Source: Yinghuangia seranimata (lineage in GTDB: Bacteria > Actinomycetota > Actinomycetes > Streptomycetales > Streptomycetaceae). From it: a DNA stretch of 64,000 nucleotides. The stretch covers positions 1-64,000 of the forward strand of contig NZ_JASAOI010000007.1 of assembly GCF_029953285.1 (NCBI RefSeq), read 5' to 3'. Shown in pieces: positions 55,799 through 61,821 of this stretch; position 1 is the stretch's first letter; each line of letters begins with the position of its first letter. The translations under genes were made by a program, and so were the position numbers. The notes below the pieces were generated by a model. The model had not been told where the DNA came from. It searched no databases and saw nothing but the letters and a program-made list of their open reading frames with translations.

Positions 55799-56533
55799 TC
55801 AGCCCGCGCCGGCCATCGCTTCGGGGACGAAGCTGTACACGGGCAGAGGTCCTGTGCACCGCAGTTCGACCCCCTCGCCCACGTCGCCGCGCAGCGCGTC
55901 CACGGCGGCCCGGAAGTCGGCCGTGTCCGCTGAGGACACGAGGAACGAGACGTTGGCGGCGACGTTGCGCACCGTCGGGCCGTCCTTCATGTCCGCGGCC
56001 AGCCCCTCCAGGCGTCCGACGACGAAGTCCCGGACGGCGGCCTCGTGCCGGGCCACGGCCTGCTCCACCATCTCGCCCAGCCGCATCTGCTCGTCGAGGG
56101 CGCCCGTGGCGCGGCTGCGCTCGCGCTGGGCCATGATCTGCGGGTCCGCGACGACCAGGCCGGGCAGGACCGTGTCGAGGTCGAACTCCGCCTTCACGTT
56201 GAACTCCGTCTTGCCCTCGAGTCGCCGCAGTGCTTCCGCGTACGCCGCGCCGTGCTCCGCGAGATGCCGCTCCACCTCGGCGTCGTCCTCCACCACCATG
56301 CCGAACCGCATGGGGAGGACCGGTCCTCCCTCGGCGGCCAACCCGGTGAGGACGTCGTGGTGAGCTGTGACGTCGCGTCTCCGCGCGCGCAGGTCCGCCG
56401 GCGCGTCACCGACCACCGCGGCGACCCGCTCCGCGACGACCCGCCGCAGGTCCCCTGGGGGGTCACCGACGCCGGACGCGCGCTCGGCACGCGGGTGGTC
56501 CGGCAGGACGATCGCGTAGACGTACGTGGCCAT
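55799..56533 (-). CDS. gvpF: Gas vesicle protein GvpF
   Basis: A 244-residue GvpF/L-family protein: TYVYAIVLPDHPRAE, VLPMRFGMVVEDDAEVERHLAEHG, EFNVKAEFD and FLVSSADTADFRAAVDAL are the family blocks. It is a paralogue of gvpL in the same operon. It starts 4 bp after the gvpA stop. Confidence 0.92.
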   Translation of the reverse strand: MATYVYAIVLPDHPRAERASGVGDPPGDLRRVVAERVAAVVGDAPADLRARRRDVTAHHDVLTGLAAEGGPVLPMRFGMVVEDDAEVERHLAEHGAAYAEALRRLEGKTEFNVKAEFDLDTVLPGLVVADPQIMAQRERSRATGALDEQMRLGEMVEQAVARHEAAVRDFVVGRLEGLAADMKDGPTVRNVAANVSFLVSSADTADFRAAVDALRGDVGEGVELRCTGPLPVYSFVPEAMAGAG

Positions 56534-56536
56534 GGC

Positions 56537-57019
56537 TCACTCCTGGTCCTCGTCGGAGCGGCGGCGGCGCCGTGGCCGTGCGGGTTCGCGTTCCGGCTCG
56601 GACTTCTTCCGGCTCCGCGTGCGCTCCTTCCCGTCGTCGTCCCCGTCGTCGCCCCCGGCGCCGACCGCGTGCTTCACCTTGCCGGTGATCGCGTCGACCG
56701 CGCCCTCGATGGCCCCCTGGGACTTGCCCTTGCTGGTGTCCTCGGTCATCTCGCCGACCAGTCCCGGCAGCGTGGAGCGCCGCCCGGTGTGTTCGAGGTC
56801 GAGCCGGTTCGTCGCCTCGGCGAACCGGAGGTAGGTGTCCACGCTCGCCACGACGATCCGTGCGTCGATCTGGATCAGCTCGAGGCCGAGCAGAGAGATC
56901 CGCACGAACACGTCGATCACGAGTCCGCGGTCGAGAATGAGGTCCAGGACGTCGTACAGGTTCCCCGAGCGGGCCACATCGTTGCGCTGTCGGGTCGCCG
57001 GCTGGTTCGGGGAACCCAT
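56537..57019 (-). CDS. gvpA: Gas vesicle major shell protein GvpA with long charged tail
   Basis: A 160-residue protein. The GvpA core is LYDVLDLILDRGLVIDVFVRISLLGLELIQIDARIVVASVDTYLRFAEATNRLDL. Usual GvpA is about 70 residues, but here a 90-residue tail follows, ending in a highly charged, Arg-rich stretch (KERTRSRKKSEPEREPARPRRRRRSDEDQE). I prefer ATG 57019 (GAGG 7 nt away); ATG 57025 is possible. It would build the vesicle wall; the tail may project from the surface. Confidence 0.87.
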   Translation of the reverse strand: MGSPNQPATRQRNDVARSGNLYDVLDLILDRGLVIDVFVRISLLGLELIQIDARIVVASVDTYLRFAEATNRLDLEHTGRRSTLPGLVGEMTEDTSKGKSQGAIEGAVDAITGKVKHAVGAGGDDGDDDGKERTRSRKKSEPEREPARPRRRRRSDEDQE

Positions 57020-57073
57020 CGTCATGCCTCGCTTTCTTGGCGCTGTTCTGTGCACGGCTCCGACCCGCGCGGG

Positions 57074-57415
57074 TCAGCCGTCGGTGTCGCTGCGCCGGAA
57101 GCGCGCCACACGCTCGTACTCCACGAGCTCGCCGTCGCGGTCGAGGCGGAGCTCGTACGTGGCCATCAGGCTCGTCGTGTCCGGCACCCGCGGCACCTCG
57201 ACGACGTCGATCCGGACGTGCCACCCGTTTTCGTTTTGCAGCAGTCCGGAGACCCCGTCCACCGGCCGGTTCACGAGGTCGCCGACGTACTCGAGGGCCT
57301 GTCGCGCGATCTCGCGAGCCGCCGGGCGCTTGGAACGGCTTGCACCCGAAGCTCTCGCTCCCGCGCGGCCGCCGCTGCGGGCGTCCGTCGATCTTCGCGG
57401 GGTCCGCTCGGGCAT
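57074..57415 (-). CDS. gvpO: Gas vesicle protein GvpO
   Basis: A 113-residue protein with a basic N-terminus and the GvpO core: REIARQALEYVGDLVNRPVDGVSGLLQNENGWHVRIDVVEVPRVPDTTSLMATYELRLDRDGELVEYERVARF. It starts the operon. ATG 57415 follows GGAAG. A GTGT-N15-GGCTAG promoter is 44 nt upstream. Confidence 0.9.
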   Translation of the reverse strand: MPERTPRRSTDARSGGRAGARASGASRSKRPAAREIARQALEYVGDLVNRPVDGVSGLLQNENGWHVRIDVVEVPRVPDTTSLMATYELRLDRDGELVEYERVARFRRSDTDG

Positions 57416-57458
57416 GTCGGCGCTTCCTTACGTGGGACGACGATCGCGTGTCGGGCCG

Positions 57459-57483
57459 CTAGCCCGATTTGTCCGCTTCACAC
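57459..57483 (-). promoter_or_regulatory. SigB-like promoter (GGCTAG variant) of the gas vesicle operon
   Basis: Minus-strand GTGT-N15-GGCTAG before gvpO. It suggests that gas vesicle genes belong to the stress regulon. Confidence 0.5.
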
Positions 57484-57638
57484 ATTTATTCGACATTCAG
57501 GCGGCACGCTCGCCCGTGAGGGCTCCGGGGTTCGGATACCGGGGCCTGGGGCCCTGGGAAGCCTCGTGTGTCGCCGGGGCCCGCTCGGGGCAGCCGCCAC
57601 ACGGCAGTCATGCGAACGAATGAGCGAGGCGACACCCC

Positions 57639-58388
57639 ATGGCACACGGCGGCAATGTCATCAAGGAACTCACGACGGATCACCGCGAGGTCGAGGGCCT
57701 CTTCGGGAAGATCAGGAAGGCCCCCGCGGGTTCGGCAGAGCGCAGGATGCTCGCAGACCAGTTGACCATGGAACTCGTGCGGCACTCGGTCGCGGAGGAG
57801 CAGTACCTCTACCCGGCGGTGCGCGACAAACTGCCAAACGGCGGACGCATGGCCGACAAGGAGATCCGCGACCACGGCAAGGTCGAGAAGCAGCTGAAGG
57901 AGCTCGAAGGGTGCGCCCCCGGCGACCGGCGGTTCGACCGACTGCTCGACTCCGTCGAGCGCGAGGTCACCGAGCACGTCAAGGACGAGGAGGAGCGGCT
58001 CTTCCCCGCTCTGGCCGAAGCACTCGACGCGCGCGAGCTCAACGACATGGGGGACGCGATACGCAGGGCCAAGCGCATGGCCCCGACCCGTCCGCACCCC
58101 TCCGCACCGACGACCCCTCCCGCGAACAAGCTCCTCGGCGCCGGCGTCGGAGTCGTCGACCGGCTGCGTGACGCGCTGACCGGCCGCGGCACCAAGCGCG
58201 GCGCGGCGGCACCGACACCTGACGGCGGGTCGAGGCGGGAACCGGCCGCGACCAAGCGGGCCACCGCGGAGTGGACCGCTGAAGGCTCGACCTACGCCCA
58301 GCTGTACGAGGAAGCCAAGCGCCGCCACATCGACGGCCGTTCGAAGATGAACAAGAAGGAGCTCAGCCGAGCCCTGAGCCGCGGCTGA
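57639..58388 (+). CDS. Hemerythrin protein fused to a C-terminal KRR module
   Basis: A 249-residue protein. Residues 1-150 form a hemerythrin domain (TDHREVEGLFGKI, RHSVAEEQYLYP, IRDHGKVEKQLKELEG, EHVKDEEERLFPAL) that is closely related to the protein at 48512. A Pro/Thr-rich linker follows. Residues 215-248 are TYAQLYEEAKRRHIDGRSKMNKKELSRAL, the same module that ends the protein at 36991. It thus links an iron domain to a probable nucleic-acid or chromatin-like module. Confidence 0.87.
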   Translation: MAHGGNVIKELTTDHREVEGLFGKIRKAPAGSAERRMLADQLTMELVRHSVAEEQYLYPAVRDKLPNGGRMADKEIRDHGKVEKQLKELEGCAPGDRRFDRLLDSVEREVTEHVKDEEERLFPALAEALDARELNDMGDAIRRAKRMAPTRPHPSAPTTPPANKLLGAGVGVVDRLRDALTGRGTKRGAAAPTPDGGSRREPAATKRATAEWTAEGSTYAQLYEEAKRRHIDGRSKMNKKELSRALSRG

Positions 58389-58451
58389 ACCCGCCTGATC
58401 CCCGAAGCCCGCGGGCCCCGAGGAGAGCGGTACGGAACAAAGAAGGTCGTC

Positions 58452-58658
58452 ATGAAGCTGCTCAAAGGCTTGCTGGACGTGGTGCTGGGACTCGTCACCG
58501 CACTGCTCGGCACGGTTCTCGCGATCCTCGCGGCCGTGGTGTGGCTGGTCGGCGCGCTGCTGTGCGTCACCCTCATCCTGATCCCCCTGGGCATCCCGGT
58601 CGTCCGACTCGCCACGCGGCTGTTCGGCCTCTCCTGGCGGCTGATGCGCACCCCCTGA
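58452..58658 (+). CDS. Small membrane protein
   Basis: A 68-residue peptide with two hydrophobic helices (DVVLGLVTALLGTVLAILAAVVWLVGALLC and VTLILIPLGIPVVRLATRLFGL) and a short basic end. I do not recognise the family. AAGGTCGTC precedes ATG 58452. It lies 63 bp after the hemerythrin gene. Confidence 0.65.
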   Translation: MKLLKGLLDVVLGLVTALLGTVLAILAAVVWLVGALLCVTLILIPLGIPVVRLATRLFGLSWRLMRTP

Positions 58659-58660
58659 GC

Positions 58661-58701
58661 GTGGTCGCTGTTTCGCACCCCGTGGTCGCTGTTTCGCACC
58701 C
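58661..58701 (+). repeat. 20-bp tandem duplication
   Basis: GTGGTCGCTGTTTCGCACCC occurs at 58661-58680 and, identical, at 58682-58701, one base apart, between the membrane peptide and the methyltransferase gene. Confidence 0.85.
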
Positions 58702-58724
58702 GGAGCCACGGGCAGCCGTCGACC

Positions 58725-59387
58725 ATGACCTTGCTGCGCTTTCCCGGCATGTACCGGCCGCAGTCCGACACCTGGCTGCTCATGGCGGCGTACCTCGACG
58801 AGGGGCTGGCCGGCGCGCGGCGTGTCCTGGACGTCGGTACCGGGACCGGGGCGGTGGCGCTGGCGGCCGCACGGGCCGGGGGTGCGGACTGCCGGGTCAC
58901 CGCGATCGACGTGTCACGGCGGGCGGTGTGGGCGGCCCGGCTCAACGGCCTGCGGCGGCGGAACCTCGTTCGGGTACGGCGCGGGGACCTGCTCGAACCG
59001 GTGGCCGAGGAGCGTTTCGACCTCGTGCTGGCCAACCCGCCCTATGTCCCGGCGCCCGCGCAGAGCGCGCCGGAGCGCGGCCCCGAACGATCCTGGGACG
59101 CGGGGCAGGACGGACGGCTGCTGCTGGACCGCCTCTGCCGCGCCGTACCCGACGTGCTCGGTCCGGGAGGCACCGTGCTGGTCGTCCAGTCCGCGTTGTC
59201 CGGTGTCGGGCGGACGCTGCGCCTGCTGCGCGCCGCGGGCCTGCGCGCCCGCGTCGTGGCGAGGCTCCGGCGGCCGTTCGGCCCGGTGCTGACCGGGCGG
59301 GCGTCGTACCTGGAGTCCCGGAGCATCATCGAACCCGGTTGCCGGGAAGAGGAGTTGGTGGTCGTCCGTGGCGACATGGCCGCGTGA
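58725..59387 (+). CDS. HemK2/MTQ2-type SAM-dependent methyltransferase
   Basis: A 220-residue methyltransferase with motif I VLDVGTGTGAVALAAARAG, motif II VTAIDVSRRAV and motif IV LVLANPPYVP. The NPPY signature marks glutamine/amino methylation, as in PrmC/MTQ2. The actual substrate is unknown. A CDGSH gene overlaps its end and a haem-oxygenase-like iron protein gene converges. Confidence 0.87.
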   Translation: MTLLRFPGMYRPQSDTWLLMAAYLDEGLAGARRVLDVGTGTGAVALAAARAGGADCRVTAIDVSRRAVWAARLNGLRRRNLVRVRRGDLLEPVAEERFDLVLANPPYVPAPAQSAPERGPERSWDAGQDGRLLLDRLCRAVPDVLGPGGTVLVVQSALSGVGRTLRLLRAAGLRARVVARLRRPFGPVLTGRASYLESRSIIEPGCREEELVVVRGDMAA

Positions 59388-59589
59388 ACCCGGCCCCCCG
59401 TGTCGGGTGACCGTCGTTCCGCACGGTCCCGTGCTGGTCGACGGCCCCGTCGAGATCACCATGCCGGACGGCACGACCGCCCGTTCCGAGCGGGTCGTGG
59501 TCGCCGTGTGCACGTGCCTGCGCAGCAGACGGCTGCCGTGGTGCGACACCAGCCACCGCACGCCGCCCCGCAGCGCCTCAGAGGACTGA
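59368..59589 (+). CDS. CDGSH iron-sulfur domain protein
   Basis: A 73-residue protein with CTCLRSRRLPWCDTSHR, the C-x-C-x2-S-x3-P-x-C-D-x2-H 2Fe-2S motif, in the C-terminal half. The first half is beta-rich (VVPHGPVLVDGPVEI). ATG 59368 overlaps the methyltransferase stop; GTG 59407 is an alternative start and would give a more typical N-terminus. It overlaps the convergent iron-enzyme gene by 12 bp. Confidence 0.87.
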   Translation: MATWPREPGPPCRVTVVPHGPVLVDGPVEITMPDGTTARSERVVVAVCTCLRSRRLPWCDTSHRTPPRSASED

Positions 59590-60600
59590 GCCGCCGCGCA
59601 GCGAGGACCGCCCCGATCCCCAGGCGTCGCCCAGGTGTTCGGCGAACCCGTCCTCGACCAGTGTCGCCGCCCGGATGCCGAACGCGACGTCGTCGGCCAG
59701 GTCCGGTTCCTCCGCCAGCAGCCCGCCGAGCACCTCGCGGCGCATCAACTGCTCGTGGACGGCGTCCGCTTCGACGTGCTCGGTGAAGAACAGCGTGCAC
59801 GCCGGGTCGTCGACGCCGAGCCGTTCCAACGTGTCCGCGAGCCGGGCCGCGCCCGGCGGCGAGGCCGTCTCCAGCGCGGCGAAGTGCCCGGCGGCCATGC
59901 CGCGGAGGCGGCGGTGCCAGCCGAACAGCGACATGAGGTTGACGACCGCGAGCATCGGCGCCGGCACGCGGTCGAGGTACGCGTTGTAGGCGTCGTCCAG
60001 GCCGAGGCCGCGCATCAGGTCGGCGAACAGGGCCGCGTGCACGCGCTCGGCCCGCCCGGCCCCGAACTCGTCGAACTCGACCGTGACGACGGCCGCCTTC
60101 GCGCGGCCGGTCAGGCGCGGGATCAGCAGCGCCTGCGGATCGGCCTCTTTCAGCTGGAACACCGAGCGGTGCACGGCGTATTCACGGAACCGGCCGAGAT
60201 CGGGCTCGTCGGCCAGCAGCGCGGAGGGACCTCGGGGGCTGTCCGGGCCGGGATGCAGGACGTCCGCGAGGGCCTGGTCCACCGCGCCCGGGTCGCCGAC
60301 GGCGTCACGCAGTGCCGCGAGGAACGCCGATTCCAGCCGCGCGCGCAGGCTCAGGAGCCGCGGATCCCACTCCCACGCGTCGTCGACGCCCGGCAGGCCC
60401 CGGTAGTGCAGCTCGTAGGCCAGGTAGAGCGCCAGTTGTGCGTCCTCACCCCACGGATCGGCGTCCTCCACGGGCGGCGACAGGGCGGGTCCGACGGTGC
60501 CGGGCGCGCGGCGTAGCGCCGTGATCAACGCGCCCGACACCGGTCCTCGGGGCGACGGCAGCGCCGTCGCCGTCCCCGGGCTCGCCGCCACCACGGTCAA
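59578..60600 (-). CDS. Iron-containing redox enzyme, haem-oxygenase-like fold
   Basis: A 340-residue helical protein of the iron-containing redox enzyme family. Candidate ligands are in VEFDEFGAGRAERVHAALF and FFTEHVEADAVHEQL, as in haem-oxygenase-like di-iron oxidases. An N-terminal extension is present. It converges with the CDGSH gene; the methyltransferase-CDGSH-iron enzyme arrangement suggests one pathway. Function unknown. Confidence 0.85.
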   Translation of the reverse strand: MTVVAASPGTATALPSPRGPVSGALITALRRAPGTVGPALSPPVEDADPWGEDAQLALYLAYELHYRGLPGVDDAWEWDPRLLSLRARLESAFLAALRDAVGDPGAVDQALADVLHPGPDSPRGPSALLADEPDLGRFREYAVHRSVFQLKEADPQALLIPRLTGRAKAAVVTVEFDEFGAGRAERVHAALFADLMRGLGLDDAYNAYLDRVPAPMLAVVNLMSLFGWHRRLRGMAAGHFAALETASPPGAARLADTLERLGVDDPACTLFFTEHVEADAVHEQLMRREVLGGLLAEEPDLADDVAFGIRAATLVEDGFAEHLGDAWGSGRSSLRGGSVL

Positions 60601-60728
60601 CGGCCTCGCGCGTGCCGCGACTCGGCGTTGGGCGTCGACGAACGGCCCTTGATGTCACGGCGCTTGCGGGCGCTCTCGGCGATGTGCTCGTACTGCCGCT
60701 TCCGCTTGGGACCGGAGCCGCAGGGCAT
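60597..60728 (-). CDS. 43-residue deletion form of the KRR-module protein
   Basis: A 43-residue basic peptide. Its start PCGSGPKRKRQYEHIAESARKR equals the N-terminus of the protein at 36991 (PRGSSPKRERQYEHIKESALER). Then RDIKGRSS joins directly to what in the longer protein is the C-terminal RRNVKGRSSM. About 60 internal residues are missing, and the last residues (TPNAESRHARGR) have drifted. It keeps its own promoter GTGT-N15-GGGTAG and a GGTGGA site. Either it is a decaying paralogue or a functional minimal form. Confidence 0.6.
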   Translation of the reverse strand: MPCGSGPKRKRQYEHIAESARKRRDIKGRSSTPNAESRHARGR

Positions 60729-60769
60729 ATCCACCACACCTTGAGTCGATCTTCCCTGTCGCGCCACGG

Positions 60770-60794
60770 CTACCCGCCACGAGGGCGGCCACAC
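60770..60794 (-). promoter_or_regulatory. SigB-like promoter of the 43-residue gene
   Basis: Minus-strand GTGT-N15-GGGTAG, about 40 nt before ATG 60728. Confidence 0.6.
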
Positions 60795-60852
60795 ACGACG
60801 CGCGGCCAGGGCCCCGGCAGGGGACGATCGCCCACCGAGCCCAGGACAAGCC

Positions 60853-61302
60853 CTATGGCCCGGTGTGCAGCCCCGCAGTCGATGCGGTTGGCTGGTCGCG
60901 CAATTCGGCAGCCACGATGGTGTTGCCGTACAGGTCCGCGAACTGGAGCGAGCGGCTGCCCGGGTCCGCGGTTCGGGCCCAGACCCGTACGCCGTGTTGC
61001 GCCAATCGGGCCTCCACCGCGTCGAGGTCGTCTGTGTAGAGCACGAGCATGGGGTGTCCGGCGGCCTGCTTGCCGACATGCGCCCGCGCCTCGCTCGAAT
61101 CGGCGGGCATCAGCCAGAGCCCGGCGGCCTCCTGGCCGGGGAGTCCGATGTGCAGGTACCGGAATCCAGCCGTGGTCTCGTCATGCAGTACGGCGAAGCC
61201 GAGGATGTCGCGGTAGAACGCGAGCCCGTCGTCGAGGTCGTCGACGAGCACGACGAACCGGCCGACGGCGGAGAACGGCCCGGCGCCAGGTGTCACGGCC
61301 AT
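60853..61302 (-). CDS. VOC-family (glyoxalase/bleomycin-resistance-like) protein
   Basis: A 149-residue VOC protein: VGRFVVLVDDLDDGLAFYRDILGFAVLHDE opens the first module, HPMLVLYTDDLDAVEARLAQHGV the second, and FADLYGNTIVAAEL closes it. There are metal-site candidates (Glu/His) but they are not conclusive. ATG 61302 (MAVTPG) is preferred; the frame is open to 61338. A palindrome lies about 60 bp upstream. Confidence 0.82.
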   Translation of the reverse strand: MAVTPGAGPFSAVGRFVVLVDDLDDGLAFYRDILGFAVLHDETTAGFRYLHIGLPGQEAAGLWLMPADSSEARAHVGKQAAGHPMLVLYTDDLDAVEARLAQHGVRVWARTADPGSRSLQFADLYGNTIVAAELRDQPTASTAGLHTGP

Positions 61303-61362
61303 AGCAGGAGCCTCGCAGGAGACGTAGCGATCAAGCACAGCGCACAGCAGTGTATGGCGTGA

Positions 61363-61380
61363 TGATGACGACCGTCATCA
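61363..61380. promoter_or_regulatory. 18-bp palindrome (operator candidate)
   Basis: TGATGACG-AC-CGTCATCA is perfect. It lies 61 bp upstream of the VOC start, next to an AT-rich stretch suited to a promoter. A repressor site is plausible. Confidence 0.45.
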
Positions 61381-61445
61381 AGAATCATTATCTGCAGTAC
61401 AGAAGATTTTCCTGAGCCGGGTCGGCCGTCGCCGGATTAACCGCC

Positions 61446-61620
61446 TTGCCGTACTGGTACCCGGACGACGTGCGCCGGCAGATCGAGGTCGGATCCACGT
61501 GGATCGGGCGCCGCTGGTGGGGCACCGGCGTCAATCGGGCGGCCAAGCACCTCATGCACATGGCGCGACAGCGTCTACTACTCCGTCATACGCCACGAGT
61601 GGCTCGCGGCCCGGCCCTGA
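61446..61620 (+). pseudogene. GNAT acetyltransferase relic
   Basis: The frame from 61446 reads PYWYPDDVRRQIEVGSTWIG then RRWWGTGVNRAAK, the acetyl-CoA binding part of a GNAT (RRxEIGxTWxxxxWxxTGVNxEAK). In another frame, 61561-61620 reads WRDSVYYSVIRHEWLAARP and stop, the usual GNAT C-terminus. The N-terminal half and the segment between are missing. The gene is dead by deletion and frameshift. Confidence 0.6.
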
Positions 61621-61821
61621 GCCCGTCCATCGCCTGCCGCCTCTTCACGCCACGTGCGTGTACCGCATGGGCGTGTCACGGCCGTGTCTTTTCGGTCGTC
61701 TTCTGTCTGATGTCGGCTTGCTGGTGACGGGCCGTGGGGACGGGCCGTACCGTCGCCGTCGACGACGGGTGTGCCGCCGCTCGGGCTGGTTGCCGCGGCG
61801 GCCGGAACGTGGAGGGGGATC

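Larger units (their letters stand above)
61303..61821. other. Intergenic region with operator-like palindrome and a gene relic
   Basis: The stretch holds a palindrome (61363-61380), an AT-rich patch (61376-61415, unusual here), a broken GNAT gene (61446-61620), then about 200 bp in which I see nothing except the ribosome site for the next gene. Confidence 0.6.
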
